From Azospirillum sp. 412522 (GTDB taxonomy: Bacteria > Pseudomonadota > Alphaproteobacteria > Azospirillales > Azospirillaceae): a stretch of 64,000 nt of DNA. The notes beneath the pieces are model-generated. The model had not been told where the DNA came from, made no database searches, and saw only the letters and a program-made list of their open reading frames with translations. Each line of letters starts with the position of its first letter. Position 1 is the first letter of the stretch. A program made the translations under genes and the position numbers. The DNA is taken from NCBI RefSeq assembly GCF_019805165.1, contig NZ_RWIJ01000001.1, positions 478,081-542,080 on the forward strand, read 5' to 3'. This document shows, piece after piece, positions 1-9,388 of the stretch.

Positions 1-1221
1 TGCATCCTGGCGAGCTGGGAATCGGTGCAGGTCCGCCTCAAGGAATACATGATCGCCTTCCTCGCGCTGGAAACCCTGATGATCGGGATGTTCTGCGCGC
101 TGGACTTCGTGCTGTTCTACATGTTCTTCGAAGGCGTCCTGATCCCGATGTTCCTGATCATCGGCATCTGGGGCGGTCCGCGCCGCGTCTATGCCGCCTT
201 CAAGTTCTTCCTCTACACGCTACTCGGCTCGGTGCTGATGCTGCTGGCGATCCTGGCTATGTACTACGTGGCCGGCACCACCGACATCCCGACCATCACC
301 GCCACACAGTTCCCGCGCAACATGCAGCTCTGGCTGTGGCTGGCCTTCTTCGCCTCCTTCGCGGTTAAGGTGCCGATGTGGCCGGTCCACACCTGGCTGC
401 CGGATGCCCACGTCGAGGCGCCGACCGCCGGTTCGGTCATCCTGGCCGGCGTGCTGCTGAAGATGGGCGGGTACGGCTTCCTGCGCTTCAACATTCCGAT
501 CCTGCCGGAAGCGACCGAGTATTTCGCGCCGCTGATCTACACCCTGTCGGTCGTGGCCGTGATCTACACCTCGCTGGTCGCTCTCGCCCAGGAGGACATG
601 AAGAAGCTGATCGCCTACTCGTCGGTCGCCCACATGGGCTTCGTCACCATCGGCATGTTCGCGCTGAACCAGCAGGGCATCGAGGGTTCGGTGTTCCAGA
701 TGCTGTCGCACGGCGTCGTGTCGGGTGCGCTGTTCCTGTGCGTCGGCGTCGTCTATGACCGGTTGCACACCCGCGAGATCGCCCGTTACGGCGGCCTCGT
801 GAAGAACATGCCGAAATACGCGGTTATCTTCCTGTTCATGACCATGGCCTCGGTCGGCCTGCCGGGCACCGCCGGCTTCGTCGGCGAGTTCCTGGTGCTG
901 ATGGGCGTCTTCCGCGACAACACCTGGGTTGCCGCTCTCGCCGCCACCGGCATGGTTCTCGGCGCCGCCTATGCGCTGTGGCTGTACCGCCGCGTCGTCT
1001 ACGGCAAGCTGACCAAGCCGGACGTCAAGGCGATGTTCGACGTGACCCCGCGCGAGATCGCGGTGTTCCTGCCGCTGATCGCCGTCGTCCTGTGGATGGG
1101 TATCTATCCCAGCAGCTTCCTGAACGTCACCTCGGCATCGGTCGAGCAGCTGATCCAGACCTACCAGACCAAGCTGGCCGCGTCGCACGCCGCGTCCGGT
1201 GTCTCGGTCGCCGCTCGGTAA
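1..1221 (+). CDS. nuoM: NADH-quinone oxidoreductase subunit M (5' partial)
   Basis: Membrane subunit of respiratory complex I, one of the three antiporter-like proton channels that couple ubiquinone reduction to proton pumping in the inner membrane. The frame is open from base 1, so the start lies outside the window. About 406 residues remain, against roughly 500 in the family, so the N-terminal ~100 are missing. The visible part is a chain of hydrophobic helices with the family hallmark [19 protein letters not shown] and the following lysine-bearing helix (LLKMGGYGF). It lies 13 bp upstream of nuoN, the usual end of the nuo operon. Confidence 0.97.
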   Translation, partial: CILASWESVQVRLKEYMIAFLALETLMIGMFCALDFVLFYMFFEGVLIPMFLIIGIWGGPRRVYAAFKFFLYTLLGSVLMLLAILAMYYVAGTTDIPTITATQFPRNMQLWLWLAFFASFAVKVPMWPVHTWLPDAHVEAPTAGSVILAGVLLKMGGYGFLRFNIPILPEATEYFAPLIYTLSVVAVIYTSLVALAQEDMKKLIAYSSVAHMGFVTIGMFALNQQGIEGSVFQMLSHGVVSGALFLCVGVVYDRLHTREIARYGGLVKNMPKYAVIFLFMTMASVGLPGTAGFVGEFLVLMGVFRDNTWVAALAATGMVLGAAYALWLYRRVVYGKLTKPDVKAMFDVTPREIAVFLPLIAVVLWMGIYPSSFLNVTSASVEQLIQTYQTKLAASHAASGVSVAAR

Positions 1222-1234
1222 GGGGTTCTTCGAC

Positions 1235-2683
1235 ATGACCGCAGTGTTTCCCGACATCTGGCCGGCCCTGCCGGAGATCTTCCTGGCATTGTCGGGCGTC
1301 GCCCTGCTGATGCTGGGCGTGTTCCGCGGCGACGGCTTCACCCGTCCCGTCTCCTACCTGTCGATCGTCTGCATGCTGCTCGCCGCCGTCCTGGCGATGG
1401 GCTACGGCAGCGGCCGCGTCGTCACCTTCAACGGCATGTTCGTGATGGACGCCTTCGGCGTCTTCATGAAGGTGCTGGTGCTGGTCTCCGCGGCCTTCGC
1501 GGTCATCCTCGGCCTCGGCTTCAACGAGCGCGAACAGATGGCGCGCTTCGAGTACCCGGTGCTGATGATCTTCGCCACGCTCGGCATGCTGATGATGATC
1601 TCGGCCAACGATTTCATCTCCCTGTATGTCGGGCTGGAGACCCAGAGCCTCGCGCTCTACGTCATCGCGGCCTTCCGCCGCGACAGCGCCAAGTCGTCGG
1701 AAGCCGGCCTGAAGTATTTCGTCCTCGGCTCGCTCTCCTCCGGCATGCTGCTGTACGGCGCGTCGCTGGTCTACGGCTTCGCCGGCACGACCTCCTTCGA
1801 CAAGGTGGCGGCCCTGTTCGCCGGCGGCGCCCATGTCTCGCCGGGTCTGGTGATCGGCCTGGTGTTCGTCATGGCCGGTCTGGCCTTCAAGGTCTCCGCC
1901 GCTCCGTTCCACATGTGGACGCCGGACGTCTACGAGGGCGCCCCGACCCCGGTGACCGCCTTCTTCGCGGCGGCCCCGAAGGTGGCGGCCATCGCCCTGC
2001 TGACCCGCGTGGTGATGGAGCCGTTCGGCCATCTCGCTGCCCAGTGGCATCAGGTTCTGGTGGCGACCGCCATCCTGTCGATGGTGATCGGCTCCTTCGT
2101 CGCCATCATGCAGACCAACATCAAGCGCCTGATGGCCTACAGCTCGATCGGCCATGTCGGCTACGCGCTGGTCGGCCTGACCACCGGGACCCAGGACGGC
2201 GTGCGCGGCGTGCTGATCTACATGGCACTTTACATCGCCATGAACATCGGCGCCTTCGCCGTCATCCTCAGCATGAAGGCCAAGGGGCAGATGCTGGAGG
2301 AGATCAAGGACTTCTCCGGCCTGTCCAAGACCAACCCGATGCTGGCCGCGACCATGGCGATCTTCATGTTCTCCATGGCCGGCATCCCGCCGATGGCGGG
2401 CTTCTTCGGCAAGCTCTACGTCTTCCTGGCGGCCGTCGCCGCCCAGGAATACACGCTGGCCGTGGTCGGCGTGCTGACCAGCGTCGTCGGCGCCTTCTAC
2501 TACCTGCGCATCATCAAGATCATGTATTTCGACGAACCCGCGGTGGTGGTCGACAAGGTGGACGACGACGGCATGACCGGCGTCCTCGTCATCACCAGCC
2601 TGTTCACGCTGCTGTTCTTCGTCGCTCCGGCGCCGATCCTGAACGGTGCCGCGGCTGCCGCGGCGGCTCTGTTCGCCGGGTGA
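1235..2683 (+). CDS. nuoN: NADH-quinone oxidoreductase subunit N
   Basis: Second antiporter-like proton-pumping subunit of complex I, 482 residues and almost entirely transmembrane helices. The diagnostic segment [19 protein letters not shown] is present, followed by a lysine helix. I chose the ATG at 1235, which gives a typical N terminus ([16 protein letters not shown]). A longer frame opening at 1199 would run into nuoM. It is the last nuo gene, and birA begins 10 bp after its stop, so birA, coaX and rnj may be read through from the nuo transcript. Confidence 0.97.
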   Translation: MTAVFPDIWPALPEIFLALSGVALLMLGVFRGDGFTRPVSYLSIVCMLLAAVLAMGYGSGRVVTFNGMFVMDAFGVFMKVLVLVSAAFAVILGLGFNEREQMARFEYPVLMIFATLGMLMMISANDFISLYVGLETQSLALYVIAAFRRDSAKSSEAGLKYFVLGSLSSGMLLYGASLVYGFAGTTSFDKVAALFAGGAHVSPGLVIGLVFVMAGLAFKVSAAPFHMWTPDVYEGAPTPVTAFFAAAPKVAAIALLTRVVMEPFGHLAAQWHQVLVATAILSMVIGSFVAIMQTNIKRLMAYSSIGHVGYALVGLTTGTQDGVRGVLIYMALYIAMNIGAFAVILSMKAKGQMLEEIKDFSGLSKTNPMLAATMAIFMFSMAGIPPMAGFFGKLYVFLAAVAAQEYTLAVVGVLTSVVGAFYYLRIIKIMYFDEPAVVVDKVDDDGMTGVLVITSLFTLLFFVAPAPILNGAAAAAAALFAG

Positions 2684-2693
2684 CATCGGACCG

Positions 2694-3488
2694 ATGACAT
2701 CATCGCTCGAAGCGGAGGCGGCGCGTCTGCGCCTGCCTCCGGGCTTCCAGGTCAAGGCCTTCGACTCCGTCGGCAGCACGAACGACGAGGCGAAGGCCTT
2801 GTCGCGTTCAGGGGCACCCGAAGGCACCATCGTCTGGGCACGCCGGCAGGACAGCGGTCGCGGCCGCCGCGGCCGGGCCTGGACCTCCCCCGAAGGCAAT
2901 CTCTACAGCACCACCATTCTGCGACCCCGCATGCCTCCCGCGGAGGCGGCGCAGGTTTCCTTCGTCGCCGCGCTGGCCATCGCCGAAACCGCCGAGTCGG
3001 TGTTGCCCGACCCGAGCGGCGTCCGCTGCAAATGGCCGAACGACGTTCTGGTGCATGGCCGCAAGCTGTCGGGCATCCTCCTCGAGTCGGAGCCGGCTGC
3101 CGACGGCAGGGTGGCCTGGGTGGTGCTCGGCGTCGGCATCAACCTGCGGCATTTTCCCGCGACCGCCGATTACGGCGCAACCTCGCTGATCGCCGAGGGC
3201 GCACCGCCGATGGGGCCCGGGGCGTTGCTGGAGGTCTATGCCGGGCATTTGGCGAGCTGGTATGGCCGCTGGCGCGCCCATGGTTTCGGTCCGGTGCGCG
3301 ACGCCTGGCTGTCGCGGGCCAAGGGGCTTGGCGGACCGATTATGGTCAGGCTGGCCGATCGGACGATCCCCGGGACCTTCGCCGATCTGGACAGCGACGG
3401 CGTTCTGTTGCTTGATCCAACGGACGGCGGGCCGCGTCAGCGGATCGCCGCCGGCGACGTGTTCTTCGCGCCGCCTTCCACCAGCTGA
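2694..3488 (+). CDS. birA: Biotin--[acetyl-CoA-carboxylase] ligase
   Basis: Activates biotin to biotinyl-5'-AMP and attaches it to the carrier lysine of biotin-dependent carboxylases. The protein has 264 residues with the catalytic core only: the adenylate loop GRGRRGRAW, then KWPNDVLV and [10 protein letters not shown], then a C-terminal SH3-like segment. There is no N-terminal helix-turn-helix, so it should be a ligase without the repressor role of E. coli BirA. The ATG at 2694 matches family N termini better than the upstream in-frame ATG at 2646, which lies inside nuoN. Placement between nuo and coaX is common in alphaproteobacteria. Confidence 0.95.
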   Translation: MTSSLEAEAARLRLPPGFQVKAFDSVGSTNDEAKALSRSGAPEGTIVWARRQDSGRGRRGRAWTSPEGNLYSTTILRPRMPPAEAAQVSFVAALAIAETAESVLPDPSGVRCKWPNDVLVHGRKLSGILLESEPAADGRVAWVVLGVGINLRHFPATADYGATSLIAEGAPPMGPGALLEVYAGHLASWYGRWRAHGFGPVRDAWLSRAKGLGGPIMVRLADRTIPGTFADLDSDGVLLLDPTDGGPRQRIAAGDVFFAPPSTS

Positions 3489-3519
3489 CCCAAACGCCCA
3501 CCGCCTTCAGGACGCCGCC

Positions 3520-4293
3520 ATGCTGCTCGCCATCGACGCCGGAAACACGAACGTGGTGTTCGCCATTTATGACGGCGACCGCCAGCGCGGCATCTGGCGC
3601 ACGGCGACCGATCCCAAACGCACCTCCGACGAATACATGGTGTGGCTGACCCACCTGATGGCGTTGAAGGGGCTGAGGCCGGTCGACATCCATGGCGCCA
3701 TCATCGCCAGCGTCGTTCCGGGTGCCACCTTCAACCTGAAGCGGCTGTGCAAGGATCATTTCGGCTGCGAGCCGGTGATCGTCGGCCAGCCGGGCGTCGA
3801 TCTGGGCGCCAAGGCGCTGGTCGACCGGCCGGAGGAGGTCGGCGCCGACCGTCTGGTGAACACGGTCGCCGCGGCGGCGACCTACAAGACGCCGCTGATC
3901 GTCATCGATTTCGGCACGGCGACCACCTTCGACGTGGTCGACGCCGACGGCAACTACTGCGGCGGCGTCATCGCGCCAGGGCTGAACCTGTCGCTGGAGG
4001 CGCTTCAGATGGCTGCCTCCAAGCTGCCGCGGGTCGAGATCCAGCAGCCGGCCGAGGTGATCGGCAAGAACACCATCGCCTGCATGCAGTCCGGTATCTT
4101 CTGGGGATATGTCGGCCTGATCGAAGGGCTGGTGGCCCGTATCCGGGCGGAGTACGGCGAACCGATGCGGGTGGTCGCCACCGGCGGATTGGCTGTTCTT
4201 TTCGCCAAGGCTACCCATGTGATCGAACACACAGACAACGAGCTGACGCTCCGCGGTCTCCTCCTGATCCACAAGCGCAACACGGTCCAATGA
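3520..4293 (+). CDS. coaX: Type III pantothenate kinase
   Basis: Phosphorylates pantothenate in the first step of coenzyme A synthesis. The protein has 257 residues, the usual length. The ASKHA-fold phosphate loop is at the N terminus ([18 protein letters not shown], with the catalytic Asp at residue 6), followed by [11 protein letters not shown] and [20 protein letters not shown], which bind substrate and the monovalent cation. The start at 3520 places the Asp-loop at residues 3-8 as in the family. Its stop overlaps the rnj start by 4 nt (ATGA). Confidence 0.96.
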   Translation: MLLAIDAGNTNVVFAIYDGDRQRGIWRTATDPKRTSDEYMVWLTHLMALKGLRPVDIHGAIIASVVPGATFNLKRLCKDHFGCEPVIVGQPGVDLGAKALVDRPEEVGADRLVNTVAAAATYKTPLIVIDFGTATTFDVVDADGNYCGGVIAPGLNLSLEALQMAASKLPRVEIQQPAEVIGKNTIACMQSGIFWGYVGLIEGLVARIRAEYGEPMRVVATGGLAVLFAKATHVIEHTDNELTLRGLLLIHKRNTVQ

Positions 4294-6005
4294 CACAATC
4301 CTCCAAGACCGCCGCCGGAATTCCCGCAGCCCCGGCGGACACCTTCGTTCCGGAGGATGACGCGCTGTATTTCCTCCCGCTCGGCGGATCGGGCGAGATC
4401 GGGATGAACCTCAACCTCTACGGCCACCGGGGCAAGTGGCTGATGGTGGATCTCGGCATATCGTTCGCCGACGACACCATGCCGGGTCTGGACGTCATCA
4501 TGCCCGACCCGGCCTTCATCGTCGAACGCCGGAACGATCTGGTCGGGCTGGTGGTGACCCATGCGCACGAGGATCACCTCGGCGCCATCCAGTATCTGTG
4601 GCCGGAGCTGCGCTGCCCGGTCTATTGCACGCCCTTCACCGCCGCTTTCCTCCGCGCCAAGCTGCATGAGCGCGGTCTGAGCGCCACGGTGCCGATCCAT
4701 GAGATCCCGTTGGGCGGCACCATCGAGGTCGGTCCCTTCTCGGTCGAATATGTCACCATGACGCATTCGATCCCCGAGCCGAACGCGCTCGCCATCCGCA
4801 CTGCCGCGGGAACCGTCCTGCATACCGGCGACTGGAAATTGGATCCCGACCCGCTGGTCGGCGAGACGGCGGACGAGGAGCGGCTGCGCGCCATCGGCGA
4901 CGAAGGCGTGCTGGCGCTGGTCGGCGACAGCACCAACGCGCTGGTGCCCGGCTCCTCCGGGTCGGAGGCCACGGTCCGGGAGTCGCTGATGGAGCTGTTC
5001 GGCCGCTACCGCGACCGCCGTATCGCCGTCAGTTGCTTCGCCACCAACGTGGCGCGGCTGGAGAGCATCGCCGCCGCCGCCGCCGCGCACGACCGCCATG
5101 TCGCGCTGGTCGGCCGCTCGCTGTGGCGCATCAACGAGGCAGCCCGGGCCAGCGGCTATCTGGCCGACGTGCCGAAATTCCTGTCGGAGCATGACGCCAG
5201 CTACCTGCCACGGGAAAAGCTGGTGCTGATCTGCACCGGCAGCCAGGGGGAACCGCGGTCGGCCCTGGCCCGCATCGCCGCCAACGATCATCCGCAGGTG
5301 ACCTTGTCGCGCGGCGACGTGGTGATCTTCTCCTCCCGTGAGATTCCCGGCAACGAACGCGACATCGGCCGTATGCAGAACCAGCTGGTCGCCCAGGGGG
5401 TCGAGCTGGTGACGGCGGACGAGGCGCCGGTCCATGTTTCCGGCCATCCGGCGCGGGACGAGCTGGTCCGCATGTACCAGTGGGTGCGTCCGCGCATCGC
5501 CGTCCCGGTCCATGGCGAGCAGCGCCACCAACAGGCCCATGCCGCCCTGGCGGCGGACTGCCAAGTCCCCCACGGCATCGTGCCGGCCAACGGCGAGGTG
5601 ATCCGGCTCGACGGGCCGGACGGCGCGCGTGTGGTGGCCCATGTGCGGGCCGGTCGGATGGCGGTGGACGGCAAGCGTCTGGTGCCGCTCGACACCGGCA
5701 TGATGCGGGCGCGCAACCGCATGGTGAACAACGGCGCCGCCGTGGTGACGCTGGTGATGACCGCGACGGGGGAGCTGGTGACGGCGCCCCAGGTCGCGGT
5801 GATGGGGTTGATCGACGAGGCGACCGACCGCGACCTGCTGCTGGACGTGGTGGACGCCGTGCGCGAGTCGGTGGCGATGCTGCCCCGGTCGGCGCGCGCC
5901 GACGACGCCCAGGTGAAGGAGGCGGCGCGGATCGCCGTGCGCCGTTGCTTCAACGCGTCCCACGGCAAGAAGCCGGTGACGGAGGTTCATCTGGTCCGCG
6001 TCTGA
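4290..6005 (+). CDS. rnj: Ribonuclease J
   Basis: Metallo-beta-lactamase/beta-CASP ribonuclease with 5'-3' exonuclease and endonuclease activity, acting in mRNA turnover and rRNA maturation. The protein has 571 residues. The metal site HAHEDH is at residues 91-96, and further metal ligands appear in [11 protein letters not shown] and, near residues 400-410, in [11 protein letters not shown]. The beta-CASP insert contains GDSTNA and [17 protein letters not shown]-terminal small domain follows. The ATG at 4290 overlaps coaX, implying translational coupling. Many alphaproteobacteria carry RNase J alongside RNase E. Confidence 0.96.
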   Translation: MTQSSKTAAGIPAAPADTFVPEDDALYFLPLGGSGEIGMNLNLYGHRGKWLMVDLGISFADDTMPGLDVIMPDPAFIVERRNDLVGLVVTHAHEDHLGAIQYLWPELRCPVYCTPFTAAFLRAKLHERGLSATVPIHEIPLGGTIEVGPFSVEYVTMTHSIPEPNALAIRTAAGTVLHTGDWKLDPDPLVGETADEERLRAIGDEGVLALVGDSTNALVPGSSGSEATVRESLMELFGRYRDRRIAVSCFATNVARLESIAAAAAAHDRHVALVGRSLWRINEAARASGYLADVPKFLSEHDASYLPREKLVLICTGSQGEPRSALARIAANDHPQVTLSRGDVVIFSSREIPGNERDIGRMQNQLVAQGVELVTADEAPVHVSGHPARDELVRMYQWVRPRIAVPVHGEQRHQQAHAALAADCQVPHGIVPANGEVIRLDGPDGARVVAHVRAGRMAVDGKRLVPLDTGMMRARNRMVNNGAAVVTLVMTATGELVTAPQVAVMGLIDEATDRDLLLDVVDAVRESVAMLPRSARADDAQVKEAARIAVRRCFNASHGKKPVTEVHLVRV

Positions 6006-6081
6006 TGCGGGCTCGTGTATAGTGAACGTGTTTATCAGAGCCCGCCAACGGGCCGAGCCGAAAGCCAGCGAGAGGAAGCGC

Positions 6082-6486
6082 ATGATCGGGAAGCTCAACC
6101 ACGTGGCCATCGTCGTTCCGGACCTGCCGGCGGCGACCGCGCTCTATCGCGACACGCTGGGGGCCGCCGTCTCCCAGCCGGTGGACTTGGCGCCGCACGG
6201 CGTCACCGTGGTCTTCGTCACCCTGCCCAACACCAAGATCGAACTGCTGCATCCCTTCGGAGATAGGTCGCCGATCGCCGGTTTTCTGGAAAAGAACCCG
6301 TCCGGCGGCATTCACCACATCTGCTACGAGGTGGAGGACATCCTGGCCGCCCGCGACCGGATGAAGGAACAGGGTGCCCGCGTTCTGGGCGATGGTGAGC
6401 CGAAGATCGGCGCGCACGACAAGCCGGTGCTGTTCCTGCATCCCAAGGACTTCTGCGGGACGCTGGTGGAGTTGGAGCAGGCTTGA
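6082..6486 (+). CDS. mce: Methylmalonyl-CoA epimerase
   Basis: Interconverts (2R)- and (2S)-methylmalonyl-CoA for propionyl-CoA catabolism. The protein has 134 residues with a paired vicinal-oxygen-chelate (glyoxalase) fold. Metal ligands are visible as His7 (KLNHVAIVVPDL), the His pair in GGIHHICYEV and the terminal Glu in LVELEQA. I chose the ATG at 6082 because of the purine-rich site GAGAGGAAG just upstream and the canonical N terminus. An in-frame ATG at 6022 would add 20 uncharacteristic residues. It is followed by the DUF1467 gene, a common alphaproteobacterial pair. Confidence 0.95.
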   Translation: MIGKLNHVAIVVPDLPAATALYRDTLGAAVSQPVDLAPHGVTVVFVTLPNTKIELLHPFGDRSPIAGFLEKNPSGGIHHICYEVEDILAARDRMKEQGARVLGDGEPKIGAHDKPVLFLHPKDFCGTLVELEQA

Positions 6487-6520
6487 TCCGGGTTTGGGCT
6501 GCTGACGCGGGGAGGGGACG

Positions 6521-6775
6521 ATGGACAACTGGGTGACTGGCGCCTTCGTCTACATCGTCGTGTGGTGGGTGGTGCTGTTCGCGGTGCTGCCCTGGGGTGT
6601 CAGGACGCCGGAAACGCCGGAGCCCGGCATGGCGTCCTCCGCGCCGGTCGAGCCGCAGATCCTGCGCAAATTCGTCATCACGTCGCTGGTTTCCCTGCTG
6701 GTTTGGCTGGTGATCTTCGGCGTCGAGCGATCCGGCCTCATCTCCTTCCGGGATATGGCGCGGGACATGTTCTGA
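6521..6775 (+). CDS. DUF1467 family small membrane protein
   Basis: An 84-residue inner-membrane protein with two predicted helices (about residues 6-24 and 50-72), separated by a Pro-rich cytoplasmic or periplasmic loop containing WGVRTPETPEPG. The layout and the WWVVLFAVLPWGVRT motif match DUF1467, a family whose biochemical role is not known. A strong site (GGGGAGGGGACG) precedes the ATG. In alphaproteobacteria it usually follows mce, as here. Confidence 0.85.
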   Translation: MDNWVTGAFVYIVVWWVVLFAVLPWGVRTPETPEPGMASSAPVEPQILRKFVITSLVSLLVWLVIFGVERSGLISFRDMARDMF

Positions 6776-6809
6776 CGGGTTGTTCTTGTGACTTAAGGGA
6801 GCGAGGCGG

Positions 6810-7385
6810 GTGAGCCTGACCTATTGCGCGGCCGCGCCCGGCCATCCCCATCACGGTCCCTACCATGACGGTGAGTACGGGTTCCCCAGCAGCGACGACC
6901 AGGCGCTGTTCGAGCGTCTGGTGCTGGAGATCAACCAAGCCGGCCTGTCCTGGCTGACCATCTTGAAGAAGCGCGGGGCCTTCCGCGCCGCCTTCGACGG
7001 CTTCGACATCGACCGTGTCGCCGCCTACGGCGAGGCGGAGCGGGCGAGGCTGCTGGCCGACGCAGGCATCATCCGGAACCGGCTGAAGATCGACGCGGTG
7101 ATCGAGAATGCCCGTCGTCTCGTCGCGTTGCGGGAGACCCACGGGTCCTTCGACGGCTGGCTGCGCGCCCACCATCCGCTGACCAAGGCGGAGTGGGTGA
7201 AGCTGTTCGGCCGGACCTTCCGCTTCACCGGAGGCGAGATCGTCGGGGAGTTCCTGATGAGTCTCGGCTATCTGCCGGGCGCCCATCAGGCCGATTGTCC
7301 GGTTCAGGCCGCCGTTTTGGCCCGGGATCCGCCCTGGAAGGCCGCTGTGGATGCCGGCTATCGGGGGTATCAGCTCATCGAATAG
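6810..7385 (+). CDS. tag: DNA-3-methyladenine glycosylase I
   Basis: Base-excision repair enzyme that removes 3-methyladenine from alkylated DNA. The protein has 191 residues. The N-terminal Cys6 and YHDGEYG (His19), with the C-terminal His and Cys in GAHQADCPV, correspond to the four zinc ligands of the family. The helix-hairpin-helix region contains LSWLTILKKRGAFRAAF. The start is a GTG at 6810 preceded by GGGAGCGAGGCG. It is followed by an intergenic stretch rather than another coupled gene. Confidence 0.93.
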   Translation: MSLTYCAAAPGHPHHGPYHDGEYGFPSSDDQALFERLVLEINQAGLSWLTILKKRGAFRAAFDGFDIDRVAAYGEAERARLLADAGIIRNRLKIDAVIENARRLVALRETHGSFDGWLRAHHPLTKAEWVKLFGRTFRFTGGEIVGEFLMSLGYLPGAHQADCPVQAAVLARDPPWKAAVDAGYRGYQLIE

Positions 7386-7478
7386 GCAAAAGTCCGGTCA
7401 TAATCACGGCAATCGCTGAAGGGCTGGGCAAAAATGCAAAAACTTTGTGCAAGACGAGTGATTGCCTTCGTTTTGGGC

Positions 7479-7507
7479 TTGCCATCGCCACAGCGTGGGT
7501 CCACTCT
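7479..7507 (+). promoter_or_regulatory. Weak promoter candidate for the 7.5-kb small RNA
   Basis: TTGCCA (7479-7484), 17-bp spacer, CACTCT (7502-7507). The -35 box is good (5 of 6) and the -10 poor. It would start transcription near 7514, just ahead of the hairpin series. Confidence 0.2.
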
Positions 7508-7513
7508 TTCAGT

Positions 7514-7609
7514 GTGACGAGGGAGGATATTCCTCCCTTTCCGACGCCTGGTGGCGATTCCTCCCTAAACTCGACAGGCCGCGCCGCTTCTGCCGCGCGG
7601 CCTTTCTTT
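7514..7609 (+). ncRNA. Candidate trans-acting small RNA with anti-Shine-Dalgarno motifs
   Basis: No good reading frame covers this stretch, but it folds well. A 7-bp hairpin with a 3-nt loop pairs GGGAGGA (7521-7527) with TCCTCCC (7531-7537). A short hairpin follows, CGCC/GGCG (7545-7556). Next comes an apparently single-stranded TCCTCCC (7559-7565), then a strong intrinsic terminator. An unpaired UCCUCCC between small hairpins and a terminator is the layout of alphaproteobacterial small RNAs that block ribosome binding sites (AbcR-like and alpha-r families). The family is not assigned and the 5' end is a guess. Confidence 0.4.
7576..7609 (+). terminator. Intrinsic terminator
   Basis: A 9-bp perfect stem, AGGCCGCGC (7576-7584) with GCGCGGCCT (7595-7603), 10-nt loop, followed by TTTCTTT. 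It lies 190 bp after tag and more probably ends the small RNA candidate. Confidence 0.8.
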
Positions 7610-7872
7610 ATCCGCCGTGAGGATCACGGCTGAGTGAGGGAGGCCGACAGAAAATTTCGGCGGCCGGTCCAGAAAACGTTAACGGTTTACTTGGTAGCGT
7701 TGCTTGGCTTAGCTCCCACATCGGGGTCCACCCCCGATCGGGATCAACAGCCGGGCTTTGAGATCGCCACCGGAGCCATGTGGTCCGGGGCCTTTCCGCC
7801 TTGTCCGGTTTCCCAGATGACCTTTGCCCGTTCCGGTGGGCGGCAGGAAAAAGGACGACAGTCGAGGCGCCG
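7610..7872. other. Intergenic stretch upstream of the 298-aa gene
   Basis: No supported gene. It contains the 8-bp palindrome CGTTAACG (7677-7684) within a near-symmetric AT-rich block, and a hairpin ATCGGGG/CCCCGAT (7720-7738) with no T-run. These may be operator or leader elements of the next gene, but nothing specific is recognised. Confidence 0.3.
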
Positions 7873-8769
7873 ATGGCCGCGAACGAAAACGAACGGTTCG
7901 ATCAGTTCGCCGCGGTCGTGTCGGCCGAACTGATGGAACGGACCAAGAAATGCATGGAGTTGCTGGCGCCGGAGCAGCAGCCATGCTCGATCCTGCCCTT
8001 CATCCAGACCCCGTCCTTCATCGAGTTCTACCAGGAGCTGGTGCGCGTCGGCATCCTGCCGGTGCTGCTCAGCCGCCGCCCGGTCCGCGCCATCGTCGGC
8101 GATGTCGACTGGGCGCGGGAGGGGCGGGAATATCTGCTGACGGTTCTCGATGACCGCTCCAATGCCATTTTCACCGCCTGGGAATATGCCTGGGACTCGC
8201 TTTGGGACGAGCGGAAGGTCGGGCAGGACGGCGGCGGTGGCAACCAGTCCAAGCCGAAGAAGGGGTTCTTCAGCGCGCTGTTCGGGCGAAAGCGCGAGGA
8301 GAGGGCAGGTGGCGGCAGCGAGGGAAACGAGGGCGGCGTTATGGCCGGCCTGCACAGCATGCTGACCGAACTGGCGGAAAAGCGCGGGTTCCTTCCGCTG
8401 TTCCACGACGATGTCCGCATCCTGAAGGCCCTGCCGCGCGTCAAGCCCGGCAGGGTGGCGCAGGCGTGGAAGGAAATCTCGCAATACCACCACCAGGAAT
8501 TCTACCTTCCCGAACCGGAGCAGGCCAAGCCGGGCGTGACCTCAGATTGCCTGCAAAAATGGCATTACAACCTGCCCGACAAGATCGGCGAGTTCCTGGT
8601 GCTTAAGGCCGCGGTGGACCTGGAGCATGTGAACAAGCCCTTCATCGGCAAATACATCCGCCAGTCGGCGCGGACCCAGGAGGAGGCCGAGAAAGGAATG
8701 CCCTACCTGTCGATCTACTGGAAGGCCATGCGCAATCCAGCCCCGGTGATCGAGCGGCATACGCTGTGA
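7873..8769 (+). CDS. Uncharacterised cytoplasmic protein, 298 aa
   Basis: Not recognised. The protein is soluble and rich in aromatic and acidic residues, with no signal peptide or membrane helix. A low-complexity Gly/Lys/Glu linker at about residues 117-160 (KKGFFSALFGRKREE followed by Gly/Ser-rich sequence) separates an N-terminal half from a C-terminal half containing HHQEFYLPEP and LPDKIGEFLVLKAAVDLEH. I chose the ATG at 7873 because GAGG lies 5 nt upstream. A GTG at 7780 is in frame but extends into weakly coding sequence. It overlaps the following secreted-protein gene by 4 nt, so the two are probably cotranslated. Confidence 0.75.
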   Translation: MAANENERFDQFAAVVSAELMERTKKCMELLAPEQQPCSILPFIQTPSFIEFYQELVRVGILPVLLSRRPVRAIVGDVDWAREGREYLLTVLDDRSNAIFTAWEYAWDSLWDERKVGQDGGGGNQSKPKKGFFSALFGRKREERAGGGSEGNEGGVMAGLHSMLTELAEKRGFLPLFHDDVRILKALPRVKPGRVAQAWKEISQYHHQEFYLPEPEQAKPGVTSDCLQKWHYNLPDKIGEFLVLKAAVDLEHVNKPFIGKYIRQSARTQEEAEKGMPYLSIYWKAMRNPAPVIERHTL

Positions 8770-9233
8770 GGGCGCCCTCGGCATTACGCGCCGGTCTGAT
8801 GGCGTCGGTGCTCGCTCTGGCCGCCGCGCCGGCACTGGCGCAATCCCAGCCGTCGCTTCCCGGTCCGATTCCGCTGACTCCCGATGCCGCCCGCGACCGG
8901 CCGGTGGTCGACCTTTCGCTGTGCCGGCGGCTGACCCGCCATGTGCCGGCGGCCGACGTGGAATACCGCCCGGGGGTGGATGTGCGGGGGCGGCCGGTCG
9001 CTCCGGCCGATCTGCCGGGCAGTGCGGGCGCGCAGCCGCCGATCCCCATCGACCTGCCGCTGTCGGTCGATCTGGCCCGCCGGATGGGAGTCGCCTTGCC
9101 GTCGGTGCCGCGTCTGCCCGACGATCTCACCGCGGTCTGGCTCAGCGTGGTCGGCGACCGTCTCTATCTCAACGGCCAGCCGATCGACCCGGGGGCGGAG
9201 GAGCGCCTCTACGCCTATTGCCGCACCCGGTAG
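8766..9233 (+). CDS. Secreted hypothetical protein, 155 aa
   Basis: The GTG start overlaps the TGA of the upstream gene. Residues 1-25 form a clear Sec signal peptide with the cleavage site AAAPALA-QSQ. The mature ~130 residues are Pro/Arg/Asp-rich and contain two cysteines (LSLCRRLTRHVPAADVEY and a C-terminal YAYCRTR) that could form a disulfide. No family is recognised. Export to the periplasm and coupling to the 298-aa gene are the only context. Confidence 0.72.
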   Translation: MRAPSALRAGLMASVLALAAAPALAQSQPSLPGPIPLTPDAARDRPVVDLSLCRRLTRHVPAADVEYRPGVDVRGRPVAPADLPGSAGAQPPIPIDLPLSVDLARRMGVALPSVPRLPDDLTAVWLSVVGDRLYLNGQPIDPGAEERLYAYCRTR

Positions 9234-9272
9234 GGCGAGGGGCGGGCCGGAGACCAAGCGGGGGGCTTACAG

Positions 9273-9301
9273 TGGACAAGTGCGGGCGACCTTCCTAAAG
9301 T
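9273..9301 (+). promoter_or_regulatory. Putative proS promoter
   Basis: TGGACA (9273-9278), 17-bp spacer, TAAAGT (9296-9301): 5/6 and 4/6 matches to housekeeping boxes, about 80 bp before the proS start. Confidence 0.45.
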
Positions 9302-9388
9302 CGCTCACCCGCCGCCCGTGCCCGCTCCTGTTTGCAAGAGCCAGGTCCGCGCGGCCTTGATGAACACCTCGCACACGAGAGCAGAGCC

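Noticed and set aside
6022..6081. Upstream start for methylmalonyl-CoA epimerase
   Set aside because: Adds residues that do not match the family; the ATG at 6082 has a strong ribosome site and correct His position.
7634..7933. 99-codon frame between tag and the 298-aa gene
   Set aside because: No ribosome site, unusual composition, overlaps the better-supported start at 7873 in another frame.
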